DNA of 64,000 nucleotides, taken from the NCBI GenBank assembly GCA_022711405.1, contig JAKLFC010000004.1, positions 1 to 64,000 on the forward strand, written 5' to 3'. Source of the DNA: Bacteroidota bacterium. Lineage in GTDB: Bacteria; Bacteroidota; Bacteroidia; Bacteroidales; JAGONC01. The position numbers were made by a program, and so were the translations under genes. Positions 34,231-43,880 of this stretch are shown piece after piece; within the stretch, counting starts at the first letter, position 1, and each line of letters starts with the position of its first letter. A model generated the notes under the pieces. The model ran no database searches. It was not told where the DNA came from and worked only from the letters and a program-made list of their open reading frames with translations.

Positions 34231-34515
34231 TTATTTATTTAAAAGACTGATACATTTGTCGATTTCCCGAACGAGCCCGCCTATTTTTTTTCGCGCCAGA
34301 TCAATATCCGTATACTCCAGTGTTTGTGAGACCGCATATTGATCCAGCTTTGCTTCCAGTACGCGTATTTTAGTTGCTTGTTGTGTAATTAAGTTTTTTA
34401 ATTCCTTTTGGGATTCCTTTAGACCGGCATTCTCCGCTTTCAGGGAGTTCTGTGTTTCTATTAACTTTCTGATCTTTAGATAAATATCAGAAAGTAATGC
34501 ATCCACTTCTTTCAT
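34231..34515 (-). CDS. Small coiled-coil protein upstream of zapA
   Basis: A 94-residue protein, nearly all one coiled coil (LIETQNSLKAENAGLKESQK and the heptads after it), and acidic/basic in turn. I do not recognise a named family; by position and shape it may act with ZapA in division, as ZapB-like coiled coils do elsewhere. ATG 34515 is chosen over TTG 34539, which lies on the -7 box. Confidence 0.7.
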   Translation of the reverse strand: MKEVDALLSDIYLKIRKLIETQNSLKAENAGLKESQKELKNLITQQATKIRVLEAKLDQYAVSQTLEYTDIDLARKKIGGLVREIDKCISLLNK

Positions 34516-34536
34516 GAAAGCGATTTTGCCGTAATG

Positions 34537-34544
34537 CAAAAGTA
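34537..34544 (-). promoter_or_regulatory. -7 box for the coiled-coil/zapA unit
   Basis: CAAAAGTA on the plus strand is TACTTTTG on the minus strand, 22 bases before ATG 34515. Confidence 0.6.
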
Positions 34545-34652
34545 AATCTTTTATTGATAAAAATCAAAATTAATCATCCCTCCGGCAAAAATTACCGGTC
34601 GGGCAGGGTCACAAAATGGCACAAAACGGATTAACCAGTATAAATTCATACG

Positions 34653-35918
34653 ATGACGGAAGAATTTTTACAGTATCTCTGGAGGTTCCAGTTACTGCGT
34701 GGCAGACTGGTCACTTCTTCAGGCGAAGAGATCCTGGTGATAAAACCCGGAGAATACAATACAGATGAGGGTCCTGATTTTTCAAATGCCCGGATAAGGA
34801 TCGGATCCACGTTATGGGCGGGGAATGTGGAAATTCATGTGAGGTGGTCGGACTGGCAGAAGCATGGACATACTCAAAATAAGCGATATGAGAACATCAT
34901 ACTGCATGTGGTGGGAGAGGATGATCAGCCCGTTGACCGGTTCAGCAGCGAGGGCATTCCCATTCTATGTATTCGCGATAATATTGATCTATCGCTGCTG
35001 GCCGTTTATCATGAATTGAAAATGGCCCGGCGCTGGATTCCGTGTGAGAACATGATCTCCATGGTAAATCCCGTCAAGCAGCACGCGATGCTCGACCGGG
35101 TGATGGCGGAGCGTATGCAGCACAGGGCAAACGGGATACTCCAGCTGCTGGAGACCTGTCATCAAAGCTGGGAAGAAGTGGCCTATATCCTTGTAGTCCG
35201 AAATTTCGGAGCCAGGGTCAATGCACAGGCTTTTGAATGGCTCGCCCGTTCATTGCCCTATTGCCTTATCCAGCGATGCAGGGATCAGAAGTTTCGTCTT
35301 GAGGCATTGCTTTTTGGTCAGGCAGGTATGCTGCATGACCATTTCATTGATGAATATCCCAGGCAGCTCAGGCAGGAGTACCAGTTTCTCCGGCAAAAAC
35401 ATGGTCTGGTCCCCATGCAGGATCACCTATGGAATTTCCTGCGGTTGCGGCCACCTTCGTTCCCAACCGTTCGGATCGCTCAGCTGGCAGATCTGCTGCA
35501 CCGGCAGAACCGCCTGTTCAGTCAAATCCTGGCAGCAGCCACTATCGAAGAAATGGTCTCTCTTTTTGAGTGTCAGGCTTCAGATTACTGGGATGTACAT
35601 TATATTTTTGACCGGCCATCCCGCAATAAAAGAAAAGGCCTTGGCTATGAGGCGGTTGAACTGATGATCATCAATGCGGCCATTCCTCTTATGTTCACCA
35701 GCGGGCACTCCATAGGTCGGCAGGACATCAAGGACAGATCGCTCGACCTGCTCCGTCAATTACCCGGAGAAAATAATGCCATGATGCGACGGTGGGTAGC
35801 TCTGGGGATACCTGTATCCGACGCATGGAACACCCAGGCACTGCTGGAACTCAAGGAAAAGTACTGCGACAAGAAGAAATGCCTGCATTGCGCCATCGGT
35901 AAATCCATTCTTACGTAA
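34653..35918 (+). CDS. DUF2851 family protein
   Basis: A 421-residue protein of a family nearly confined to Bacteroidetes, with no known function. Typical marks: EEFLQYLWRFQLL at the start, GEYNTDEGPDFSNARIRIG, WAGNVEIHVRWSDWQKHGH, a NVILHVV-type strand (here ENIILHVVGE), and a C-terminal pair of Cys motifs in KKKCLHCAIG. It is followed by a ComEA-like gene 22 bases later. Confidence 0.88.
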   Translation: MTEEFLQYLWRFQLLRGRLVTSSGEEILVIKPGEYNTDEGPDFSNARIRIGSTLWAGNVEIHVRWSDWQKHGHTQNKRYENIILHVVGEDDQPVDRFSSEGIPILCIRDNIDLSLLAVYHELKMARRWIPCENMISMVNPVKQHAMLDRVMAERMQHRANGILQLLETCHQSWEEVAYILVVRNFGARVNAQAFEWLARSLPYCLIQRCRDQKFRLEALLFGQAGMLHDHFIDEYPRQLRQEYQFLRQKHGLVPMQDHLWNFLRLRPPSFPTVRIAQLADLLHRQNRLFSQILAAATIEEMVSLFECQASDYWDVHYIFDRPSRNKRKGLGYEAVELMIINAAIPLMFTSGHSIGRQDIKDRSLDLLRQLPGENNAMMRRWVALGIPVSDAWNTQALLELKEKYCDKKKCLHCAIGKSILT

Positions 35919-35940
35919 TGTCTTTACTAACCACTACGGC

Positions 35941-36660
35941 ATGAATCTCAAGGATCCTGTAAAAGACATGTTTTCCTTTTCAGTAAGGGAACAAAGGGGT
36001 ATCTTTATGCTTTCGGTCATCCTGTTTATCTTTGTCATGCTGAGGATTGGAATGCCCTTTCTAATGGCAAGGAGATCCTTCGAATTCTCCTCCTTTGAAA
36101 AGCAGGTCAGGTTACTGGAGTCCATGATCACGGATACCCTTGCGGAAGACAGTGCAGCGGGACCGAACCATCAGCCCGGACAGGCACCGGTGTCGTTCAA
36201 TGCATCATCTGCGGGGCCTGCCAGGTCAGCGTACGTGCAAAAAAGCCATGAAGAACCGCGGATCGTTGATCTGAATACTGCTGATTCACTGGCACTGGTC
36301 CGCCTGAGAGGTATCGGGCCGGTGCTGGCAGCACGCATCCTGAAATACCGGGAGTCGCTGGGAGGTTATGCCGATCTGAGCCAGCTTAAGGAGATCTACG
36401 GCATGGATACCATTGCTCTGCGGACGATCATTCCTTACCTGAGTGTGGATGTTACTGTTATCCGGAAGATGAACCTGAACACCGCCACCTTCAGGGAATT
36501 GCTTCGTCATCCCTACCTGGAGTATGAAGATGTGAAGCAGATTGTCAACTACCGCGACGGGCATCATCCCGTCGACTCCCTGAATGCTCTGTACGGTATT
36601 GAGGGACTGCGTCCGGAGCTGGTGACCCGCATCCTGCCCTATCTTACGACTGGTTTGTGA
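35941..36660 (+). CDS. ComEA-like helix-hairpin-helix membrane protein
   Basis: A 239-residue protein with one membrane helix near residues 18-38 (GIFMLSVILFIFVMLRIGM) and three helix-hairpin-helix segments: VDLNTADSLALVRLRGIGPV, MNLNTATFRELLRHPYLEY and a final VDSLNALYGIEGLRPELV. ComEA-type proteins bind DNA in the periplasm or at the membrane for uptake. Whether this one does is not known; such genes in Bacteroidetes often stand alone, as here. Confidence 0.85.
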   Translation: MNLKDPVKDMFSFSVREQRGIFMLSVILFIFVMLRIGMPFLMARRSFEFSSFEKQVRLLESMITDTLAEDSAAGPNHQPGQAPVSFNASSAGPARSAYVQKSHEEPRIVDLNTADSLALVRLRGIGPVLAARILKYRESLGGYADLSQLKEIYGMDTIALRTIIPYLSVDVTVIRKMNLNTATFRELLRHPYLEYEDVKQIVNYRDGHHPVDSLNALYGIEGLRPELVTRILPYLTTGL

Positions 36661-36712
36661 CCAAGGCTTGACCGACATTTTTTGCGTGACCTCCGTCGTT
36701 TGAATTCTTCCT

Positions 36713-36720
36713 TATATTTG
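36713..36720 (+). promoter_or_regulatory. -7 box for the POT transporter gene
   Basis: TATATTTG lies 36 bases before ATG 36756. Confidence 0.6.
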
Positions 36721-36755
36721 CCTTTAATTATGACCCAGCGAATGTAAAACCGTGG

Positions 36756-38204
36756 ATGATGAGCAATGTAACCCGAGTCTTCCGAAAACTTCCTTCCACC
36801 TATTGGTGGGCCAATGTGATGGAATTGTTTGAACGCTGGGCCTGGTACGGCATGTTTATGGTGCTGGCCCTGTATCTGACCGGATCCAGGGAGACCGGTG
36901 CCCTGGGATTCTCCCAGACGCAAAAAGGACTTCTGATGGGCACGGTGGTCATGACCCTTTATTTCTTACCCGTTATTACCGGCGCCCTCGCCGATAAGTT
37001 CGGATTCAAGAAGGTGCTGATCGTCGCCTACCTGATCCTTACCACAGGCTATTACCTGATGGGACAGTTTACCTCTTACACGATGATGTTCATTGTATTC
37101 TTTTATGTAGGGCTTGGAGCCGGCCTGTTCAAACCTGTCATCCAGGCCACGGTCGCCAAGACCACGGATGCGGAAACCTCCTCCATCGGTTTTGGGATCT
37201 TTTATATGATGGTGAATATAGGGGCTTTCATAGGCCCGCTGTTTGCTTCTGATTTACGGCTTGCGAGCTGGAAATATGTGTTTCTTATGTCGGCCGCCGT
37301 CATCCTTGTCAATCTTCTGATTGTATTGTTTTTCTATAAGGAACCTGCCAGGGAAAAGAATACCGACCGGCTGGGCAAAGCATTGGTCCACGTCCTGAAG
37401 AATATCGGGTCAGCCCTATCCGATTTCAGGTTCGTGGTTTTTCTGCTGATCATCATCGGATTCTGGTCAATGTACAATCAGCTTTTTTATACGTTGCCGG
37501 TATTCATTGAGCAATGGGTCGACACCACGGTCGTTTACAAGGCGATTGCCTCCATTTCGCCGGGGCTTGCCCAGGCCTTTGGTACGCCGATGGGCACGAT
37601 AGCTCCGGAGCGGCTCACGAACATGGATGCATTCTACATCATCATTCTTCAGATCCTGGTCTCCAGCTTCGTCATGCGGTTCCGACCGCTCAATGCCATG
37701 ATGGGCGGGATCCTGGTATGCTCCATCGGCATCGGCCTGTGGTTCATCACCCAGAACGGTCTTTATCTGTTCATCTCCCTGCTGATCTTCGGACTGGGGG
37801 AGATGGCCAGTTCCCCGAAGATATCGGAATACATCGGGCGCATTGCCCCAAAGGATAAGGTGGCACTGTACATGGGGTGTTCTTTCATTCCCCTTGCAGG
37901 AGGTAATTTCATCGCAGGGCTGCTATCCGGTGGTGTCTATACGAACATGGCCGACAAAATCAGCCTGCTCAGGACCGAGGTGGCTGCCCGCGGGCTGTCC
38001 ATACCTGAAATATCAGGCTCTTTCACGCAGAACGATTACCTCAGCCGCGCTTCAGAGCTGATGGGAATGGATCAGATGGCTCTTACGGATTATCTCTGGA
38101 ATACCTATCATCCTTCGCGGATATGGATGGTCTTCTCAGGCATCGGCCTGGCCACAGTGGTAGCTCTTTTCCTGTACGACCGGTTATGGCTTCGGAAGAA
38201 ATAG
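36756..38204 (+). CDS. POT/PTR-type MFS transporter
   Basis: A 482-residue membrane transporter with at least 12 predicted helices. The first helix holds MELFERWAWYGMF, the ExxER motif of proton-coupled oligopeptide transporters; GLGAGLFKPVIQATVAK is also like that family. The C-terminal half departs from classic peptide transporters, so the substrate is uncertain. ATG 36759 is an equally good start. It ends 11 bases from the stop of the convergent rhomboid gene. Confidence 0.75.
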   Translation: MMSNVTRVFRKLPSTYWWANVMELFERWAWYGMFMVLALYLTGSRETGALGFSQTQKGLLMGTVVMTLYFLPVITGALADKFGFKKVLIVAYLILTTGYYLMGQFTSYTMMFIVFFYVGLGAGLFKPVIQATVAKTTDAETSSIGFGIFYMMVNIGAFIGPLFASDLRLASWKYVFLMSAAVILVNLLIVLFFYKEPAREKNTDRLGKALVHVLKNIGSALSDFRFVVFLLIIIGFWSMYNQLFYTLPVFIEQWVDTTVVYKAIASISPGLAQAFGTPMGTIAPERLTNMDAFYIIILQILVSSFVMRFRPLNAMMGGILVCSIGIGLWFITQNGLYLFISLLIFGLGEMASSPKISEYIGRIAPKDKVALYMGCSFIPLAGGNFIAGLLSGGVYTNMADKISLLRTEVAARGLSIPEISGSFTQNDYLSRASELMGMDQMALTDYLWNTYHPSRIWMVFSGIGLATVVALFLYDRLWLRKK

Positions 38205-38215
38205 CTTCCGGATGG

Positions 38216-38920
38216 TCATTCTTTGAACGTATACCTTATCCTGGAACCCGGAGGCTGAGTACCATCCGTTCTGTCATCGGCATTGCCTTCATCATGGCCT
38301 GGTTCATCCACATCCTCATCCTCCTCCAGCTCCCATTCGTATATCTTTCGTTGCGGGCCAAGTTTGCGGAAGTAAATGGCCAGGATGAGGCCTGCGATCA
38401 ATCCCATAAGATGAGATTCCCAGGAAATCCTTTTTTCGGGGATGAAATTGGGGAATATGCCCCAGACCATGCTGCCATACAGAAAGACGATCAGCAGTGA
38501 CAAGGCCATCAATTTCCCGTCACGCCGTATCAATCCGCTGAAAAACAGGAAAGAAGCCAGACCATAGATCAGTCCGCTGGCCCCGATATGATAGGCGTCG
38601 CGGGCGCCGAACCACACCCAGATACCAGGGACAAGGTATAGCAGGATAATCACCTTCCAGGCAATTTCACGATAAAAATGAAAGATGGCCGTTCCAAGGA
38701 CGAGCAGGGGGATGGTGTTGGCTGCCAGATGCTTCACATCACCATGGATCAGCGGTGAGAGCAAGATTCCCGGAAGTCCTTCGGGCCTGCGGGGGTAGAT
38801 GCCAAGGAAGCCCGGATCGAACTGGAAAATGAGTTCCGCTCCTTTGATCATCCATAACAGAAGGATGAAAAGAAAAGGTACGATGCTGCTGCGGATCAGA
38901 TTTTGCCGTTCGACGTTCAT
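38216..38920 (-). CDS. Rhomboid-family intramembrane serine protease
   Basis: A 234-residue membrane protein with about six helices. The catalytic Ser lies in HIGASGLIYGLASF and the catalytic His in SWESHLMGLIAGL; HGDVKHLAANTIPLLVLG is the family's H...N region. The C-terminal 45 residues are acidic and cytoplasmic-looking. Rhomboids cleave membrane proteins within the bilayer; the substrate is unknown. Confidence 0.9.
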   Translation of the reverse strand: MNVERQNLIRSSIVPFLFILLLWMIKGAELIFQFDPGFLGIYPRRPEGLPGILLSPLIHGDVKHLAANTIPLLVLGTAIFHFYREIAWKVIILLYLVPGIWVWFGARDAYHIGASGLIYGLASFLFFSGLIRRDGKLMALSLLIVFLYGSMVWGIFPNFIPEKRISWESHLMGLIAGLILAIYFRKLGPQRKIYEWELEEDEDVDEPGHDEGNADDRTDGTQPPGSRIRYTFKE

Positions 38921-39015
38921 AATGTTGCCATCATCTGTTGCAGGCCCGGCCGGCGGGACTGTTAAAGTATGTTAAATCCAGGCCTTTTCAAAATCAAAAA
39001 TAGTTTAAATTGTTA

Positions 39016-39047
39016 TATGTTTGCGGTATTACATTATCGTAATTTTG
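39016..39047 (+). promoter_or_regulatory. Promoter boxes for the S41 protease gene
   Basis: TATGTTTG (39016-39023) and TAATTTTG (39040-39047) both fit TAnnTTTG upstream of ATG 39077. The first may instead supply the TTTG -33 element for the second. Confidence 0.5.
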
Positions 39048-39076
39048 CAGTTCTTTACAACGGAAATTCACTCAAC

Positions 39077-40702
39077 ATGCACTCATTCCTGAAAAACATA
39101 ACTATACGATCCATCCTGCCTGCTGGCCGGATACTGCTTTTTGCAGGATTACCCTTCCTGCTGTCGGCGCAGGTTGCTGATCCCAGGGAAACCATCCAGA
39201 AGTTTGCTGCCACCCTGCAGATCATTGATTATTTCTATGTCGACACGGTCAATCAGCCTGATCTGGTTGAATCAGCGATCATCGAGATGTTGAAGGAGCT
39301 GGATCCGCATTCCGTGTATATTTCGACGGAGGATGTCAGGAAGGCTGAAGAGCCCCTGGTGGGAAATTTTGAAGGTATCGGGGTTCAGTTTCAGATCTTT
39401 AAGGATACGATCCTGGTCATAGCTCCTGTTCCGGGGGGACCTTCGGATAAGCTGGGCATCCTTGCGGGCGACAAGATCGTGAGGATCAATGGTGAGGATG
39501 CAACAGGGAAGGAGGTAACCAATGAGTATGTTCAGAGCCGGCTCAGGGGAGAGAAGGGAACCCGTGTGGATGTCTCCATCTACCGTAAAGGCAAATCCGA
39601 GTTGCTTGAATTTACCATCATCCGTGACCAGATTCCGGTCAACAGCCTGGATGCTGCTTTCATGGCCACCCGGGACATTGGTTACATCAAGCTCAACCGT
39701 TTTTCCAAAACCACCATGGATGAATTCCATGCTGCCATAGATACTTTGAGGGGTCAGGGTATGAACAAACTCATTCTGGATCTGCGGTATAATTCGGGAG
39801 GGTACCTGGAGACTGCTCATGAGCTGGCAGATGAGTTTCTTGGTAAGGGGAAAATGATCGTTTACACGGAAGGATTGAAGAGTCCCAAAACCGATTTTAT
39901 TGCCACGGAGAAGGGAACTTTTGAGAAAGGACAGCTGGTCGTCCTGATCAATGAAGGATCCGCATCCGCCAGCGAGATCGTTGCAGGTGCCATCCAGGAC
40001 TGGGACCGGGGAATCATCCTCGGGCGCCGCTCTTTTGGCAAAGGTCTTGTGCAAAAACCTTTCCGGCTTCCTGATGAATCTGTGATCCGCCTGACAACAG
40101 CCAAGTATTTTACACCTACCGGACGCTGCATCCAGAAACCTTATGAAGATGGCCTCGAAGAATACCAGAAGGATTTCCAAAGACGCATCCAGAATGGCGA
40201 ACTCACCCATGCTGACAGCATCCATTTTCCCGACTCACTGAAATTCTACACCCCTGCGCACCGGATCGTTTACGGCGGAGGGGGCATCATGCCGGATGTC
40301 TTCATTCCATTTGATTCCACGGTCTATTCTGACTATTACATTGAACTGCGGCGGAACAACCTGTTCAACAACTTCACACTGCAATACATGGATGACCATC
40401 GTAAAGAATTGCAACGGACCTACAAGACCATCCAGAATTTTAATCTCAGTTTCAGCAAAGAAGAACAATTCTTGAAAATGTTTACTGATTATGCTGAAAA
40501 AGAGGGAGTTAAATACGATCAAAAGGGTCTGGAGGATTCTGAAGATCAGATTTTTTATGTCCTCAAAGCACTTATTGCACGAAATTTGTTTGATTACAGC
40601 GCCTATTTTGAAGTGATCAGCGCCATAGATGATGATTTTACAGAAGCAGTAAAGATAATAAACGACGGGACGATGTTCAAAAAATTAAGTATCAATTATT
40701 AG
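39077..40702 (+). CDS. C-terminal processing protease (S41, CtpA type)
   Basis: A 541-residue exported serine protease. ATG 39077 begins the signal region (MHSFLKNITIRSILPAGRIL and on to FLLSAQ). It has a CTP N-terminal helix part (DYFYVDTVNQPDLVESAI), a PDZ domain with EGIGVQF and LGILAGDKIVRINGE, and the protease core with the catalytic Ser in NEGSASASEIVAGA and Lys in RRSFGKGLVQ. It cuts C-terminal tails of periplasmic proteins. The start at 38969 is rejected because it hides the signal peptide. Confidence 0.9.
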   Translation: MHSFLKNITIRSILPAGRILLFAGLPFLLSAQVADPRETIQKFAATLQIIDYFYVDTVNQPDLVESAIIEMLKELDPHSVYISTEDVRKAEEPLVGNFEGIGVQFQIFKDTILVIAPVPGGPSDKLGILAGDKIVRINGEDATGKEVTNEYVQSRLRGEKGTRVDVSIYRKGKSELLEFTIIRDQIPVNSLDAAFMATRDIGYIKLNRFSKTTMDEFHAAIDTLRGQGMNKLILDLRYNSGGYLETAHELADEFLGKGKMIVYTEGLKSPKTDFIATEKGTFEKGQLVVLINEGSASASEIVAGAIQDWDRGIILGRRSFGKGLVQKPFRLPDESVIRLTTAKYFTPTGRCIQKPYEDGLEEYQKDFQRRIQNGELTHADSIHFPDSLKFYTPAHRIVYGGGGIMPDVFIPFDSTVYSDYYIELRRNNLFNNFTLQYMDDHRKELQRTYKTIQNFNLSFSKEEQFLKMFTDYAEKEGVKYDQKGLEDSEDQIFYVLKALIARNLFDYSAYFEVISAIDDDFTEAVKIINDGTMFKKLSINY

Positions 40703-40724
40703 AACCTGCATCGTGAATTTTATA

Positions 40725-40732
40725 TAATTTTG
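40725..40732 (+). promoter_or_regulatory. -7 box for the DUF1573 gene
   Basis: TAATTTTG lies 40 bases before ATG 40772. Confidence 0.6.
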
Positions 40733-40771
40733 CCAGTTTTCAAAAGAACAATAACCTAAAATCCAATAACA

Positions 40772-41239
40772 ATGAAAAAAGTAGTATTAAGCGGCGTACT
40801 CGTTTTGTTCATGATCTTTGGTGTAAATGCCCAGACCACTGTAACGTCAGCGGTCATTGATTCGGCCAACATGCCGGAGATATCGTTTGACAAGCTCGTT
40901 CATGATTACGGGACCATTGAGCTCAATGGCAATGGTGACAGCAAGTTCACCTTTACCAATACGGGGAAGGAACCACTGGTGCTGACCAATGTCAGATCTT
41001 CCTGCGGTTGTACAGTACCTTCCTGGCCAAAGGAACCCATTCTTCCGGGTAAGACCGGCGTCATCGATGTAAAATATAACACCGGAAGGGCAGGAGTGAT
41101 CAATAAAAGCGTGGTAGTGACCTCCAATGCCAGGACCTCGACGGTGACCCTGCAGATCAAGGGTGAAGTGAAAGCCCCCCCGCAGCAGATGGTACCCGAA
41201 AAGAACGTTGACCAGGGATCCACCCCCTCGTCACGATAA
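40772..41239 (+). CDS. DUF1573 exported protein
   Basis: A 155-residue exported protein: signal peptide (MKKVVLSGVLVLFMIFGVNAQ), then one DUF1573 domain (an ASPM/MSP-like Ig fold) with FDKLVHDYGTIELNG, FTFTNTGKEPLVLTNVRSSC followed by GCTVP, and SVVVTSNARTSTVTLQIKG. The conserved Cys pair SSCGC is present. Very common in Bacteroidetes; function unknown. A strong terminator follows. Confidence 0.9.
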   Translation: MKKVVLSGVLVLFMIFGVNAQTTVTSAVIDSANMPEISFDKLVHDYGTIELNGNGDSKFTFTNTGKEPLVLTNVRSSCGCTVPSWPKEPILPGKTGVIDVKYNTGRAGVINKSVVVTSNARTSTVTLQIKGEVKAPPQQMVPEKNVDQGSTPSSR

Positions 41240-41258
41240 GTACGTTTGATGCAATGGA

Positions 41259-41294
41259 AAAGCCTGGCATATCAACAATGCCAGGCTTTTTTTA
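41259..41294 (+). terminator. Strong rho-independent terminator
   Basis: AAAGCCTGGCAT and ATGCCAGGCTTT make a 12-bp perfect stem with a 7-base loop, then a T-run. It ends the DUF1573 transcript. Confidence 0.92.
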
Positions 41295-41342
41295 TTTTCT
41301 TTCTAAATAGCCGTGTTAATATTTCAGCTTCTTAGATATTTT

Positions 41343-41350
41343 TAACTTTG
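41343..41350 (+). promoter_or_regulatory. -7 box for the aminotransferase gene
   Basis: TAACTTTG lies 26 bases before ATG 41376. Confidence 0.6.
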
Positions 41351-41375
41351 CGAAAGAATCTTAATCGCTAACGTT

Positions 41376-42572
41376 ATGCCATCTATTTCAGAAAAAGGGC
41401 GAAACATGCCGGCTTCACCGATCCGGAAACTGGTACCCTACGCAGATCAGGCCAAAAAAAGAGGGATCCGTGTCTATCATCTTAACATCGGCCAGCCCGA
41501 TATTGAGACGCCTGACATTGCCATGGATGCGGTCAGGAACTTCAAGCCCAAAGTCGTGGAATACAGCCATTCAGCCGGCATCTATTCGTACAGGGAAAAG
41601 CTGACCACCTATTACAAAAAATATGACATACATATTACACCTGAAGAAATACTGACATGCACCGGTGGCTCGGAAGCCATTCTTTTTGCGATGGGTTCCT
41701 GTATGGATGTAGGCGATGAGGTGATCATTCCAGAGCCATTTTATGCCAATTATAACGGTTTTGCGATCAACGCAGGTGTCGTGGTCCGGCCGATCCCTTC
41801 TGTGATTGACAATGGTTTTGCCCTGCCTCCCATTTCGGAATTCGAAAAGGCGATCACTCCAAGGACGAAAGCCATCATGATCTGCAATCCGAACAATCCC
41901 ACGGGCTATTTATATTCCAGGGAGGAGTTGGAGACGCTTCGGGATATCGTGTTGAACCACGATCTTTTTCTTTTTTCCGATGAGGTGTACAGGGAATTCT
42001 GCTATGACGGTGCCAGGCATGCCTCTGTCATGCATCTGAAGGGGCTTGACCAGAATATCGTGCTGCTGGATTCCGTTTCGAAGCGTTACAGTGCCTGCGG
42101 GATCCGGATCGGTGCCCTGATATCGAGGAACAAGGAAGTGATGCAGACTGCCCTGAAATTCGCCCAGGCACGGCTGAGTCCACCCACTTTCGGGCAGGTG
42201 GCTGCCGAGGCGGCCATTGATGTTCCGGAATCTTATTTTGCGGCTGTGCTTAACGAATACACTTCCAGGAGGAATGTGGTCGTTGAATCCATCAACCGGA
42301 TGCCGGGAGCCTTCTGTCCGGTTCCCAAAGGGGCGTTCTATGCTGTAGCGCGGCTGCCCATTGATGATTCCGATAGGTTTTGCAAGTGGCTCCTGGAGGA
42401 TTTTAACTTTGAGGAAAAAACTGTCATGCTGGCTCCCGCCACGGGATTCTATGCCACCAGGGGCAGGGGCCTCGACGAGGTCAGGATCAGCTATGTGCTA
42501 AAGGTCGAAGATCTTCAGATGGCAATGAAATGCCTGAAAGAGGCATTGAACGTATATCCGGGAAGGAAGTAA
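41376..42572 (+). CDS. Class I/II PLP-dependent aminotransferase
   Basis: A 398-residue aminotransferase of the aspartate-aminotransferase fold. NIGQPDIETPD binds substrate, TGGSEAILFAMGSC anchors the cofactor, ICNPNNPTGYLYSREEL holds the Asn/Pro loop, LFSDEVYREFCYDG the PLP Asp/Tyr, and the Schiff-base Lys is in LDSVSKRYSACGIRIG. The exact substrate is not clear. The next gene, an MFS transporter, begins inside its last codons, which suggests coupling and perhaps a related amino or keto acid. Confidence 0.9.
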   Translation: MPSISEKGRNMPASPIRKLVPYADQAKKRGIRVYHLNIGQPDIETPDIAMDAVRNFKPKVVEYSHSAGIYSYREKLTTYYKKYDIHITPEEILTCTGGSEAILFAMGSCMDVGDEVIIPEPFYANYNGFAINAGVVVRPIPSVIDNGFALPPISEFEKAITPRTKAIMICNPNNPTGYLYSREELETLRDIVLNHDLFLFSDEVYREFCYDGARHASVMHLKGLDQNIVLLDSVSKRYSACGIRIGALISRNKEVMQTALKFAQARLSPPTFGQVAAEAAIDVPESYFAAVLNEYTSRRNVVVESINRMPGAFCPVPKGAFYAVARLPIDDSDRFCKWLLEDFNFEEKTVMLAPATGFYATRGRGLDEVRISYVLKVEDLQMAMKCLKEALNVYPGRK

Positions 42573-43873
42573 AACCTAAAAATAGTCATCTTATTTCAGT
42601 ACAGCTCCTCAACGAATCCCCGACGATCACCCGGCAACATTACAGGATCCTGATCATGAGCTGGGCAGGTTGGGTTTTCGACTTTTATGACCTGATCCTG
42701 TTCACCTTCCTGCTCATTCCGATCTCGCAGGAATATGGTTTCAGCAACCTCCAGATGTCGTATATCCTGGGTTCCACCCTGGCGGCCACGGCCATCGGTG
42801 GTGTGATCTTCGGTATGCTTTCCGACAGGTTCGGGAGAAAGGCCGTGCTGCAATGGACCATCCTGACCTACAGCCTGGGTACTTTTTTCTCAGGTCTTGC
42901 CGGCAATTTCTGGTTTTTGATGATCTTCAGGGTCATTACCGGCCTGGGGGTCGGAGGCGAGTGGGCGACGGGCCAGACTTTCGTTGGAGAGACGTTCCCG
43001 GCAAAGGTTCGCGGGAGGTATTGTGCCTACATGCAGACAGGGGCTCCTCTGGGCATTGCACTGGCTTCGGTGGTGGGTGGCCTGCTATCTCCGGTCATTG
43101 GCTGGCGGGCCTGTTTCTTCATCTCCATTCTTCCCGCACTGATGGTGGTTATTATCCGCAGGAGCCTTCCGGAATCAGATCTTTGGCTGCAAAAGAAAGA
43201 GATGCAGAAACAAAAAGCAAGCTCAGGAGAGGGAATCAAGCCTGCCTATTCAAACAACTTCCTGGCTCTTTTCTCCAAGCAGCACCGCAGGTATTTTCTC
43301 CTCGCACTGGTGCTGGCCATCTTTGACATGTCGGCATACTGGCTCACCTATTCCTGGATACCTGGCTACCTTCATAATGAACGTAACTTTACCCTCACCA
43401 AATCTGCATTCTGGATCCTGGTGACACAGACAGGTGGTTTTCTGGGTTATTTCTTTTTTGGCTATGTGGCTGACAGACTCGGCAGAAGGCCGGCCTACAC
43501 CATCTATTCCTGCATCATGGCCGTTGGCCTGCTGATGATCACCGTATTCTGGGATCACGTAGTGATGTATCCCCTGATCATCCTGAGTTTTATGTTCCTC
43601 GTTGGATTCGGAACCGGTATGTTCGGAGGGTATGGTTCCTTGTTCTCTGAACTTTTCCCCACGTCGATACGAAGTACGGCCATGGGATCGGCTTTCAACC
43701 TGGCCAGGGGTATTCAGTTCTTTACTCCAGTGGCCATTTCGCTGATCGCTACACGTTACGGACTGGGAGGGGGAATCTCCCTGGCCGTACTGTTTGCCCT
43801 GCTGACCGGAATGTGGGTATGGACCTTCCCGGAAACAAAAGGAAGAAAATTATTTGCCGATGGATTCGGTTAA
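42530..43873 (+). CDS. MFS transporter of the organic acid/sialate symporter type
   Basis: A 447-residue protein with 12 predicted helices. The first helix reads GWVFDFYDLILFTFLL and a loop has MLSDRFGRKAVLQWT; GVGGEWATGQTFVGETFPAKVRG and GLFSELFPTSIRSTAMG-type segments (here SLFSELFPTSIRSTAMGSAF) mark the MHS/NanT-like group of proton symporters. ATG 42530 overlaps the aminotransferase by 43 bases; the next ATG at 42656 would cut close to the first helix, so 42530 is kept, with some doubt. It ends 7 bases before the stop of a convergent small gene. Confidence 0.82.
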   Translation: MPERGIERISGKEVKPKNSHLISVQLLNESPTITRQHYRILIMSWAGWVFDFYDLILFTFLLIPISQEYGFSNLQMSYILGSTLAATAIGGVIFGMLSDRFGRKAVLQWTILTYSLGTFFSGLAGNFWFLMIFRVITGLGVGGEWATGQTFVGETFPAKVRGRYCAYMQTGAPLGIALASVVGGLLSPVIGWRACFFISILPALMVVIIRRSLPESDLWLQKKEMQKQKASSGEGIKPAYSNNFLALFSKQHRRYFLLALVLAIFDMSAYWLTYSWIPGYLHNERNFTLTKSAFWILVTQTGGFLGYFFFGYVADRLGRRPAYTIYSCIMAVGLLMITVFWDHVVMYPLIILSFMFLVGFGTGMFGGYGSLFSELFPTSIRSTAMGSAFNLARGIQFFTPVAISLIATRYGLGGGISLAVLFALLTGMWVWTFPETKGRKLFADGFG

Positions 43874-43880
43874 GAACGAA

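Noticed and set aside
39272..40225. 317-codon open frame on the minus strand
   Set aside because: Antisense to the S41 protease gene, whose PDZ and catalytic motifs are clear.
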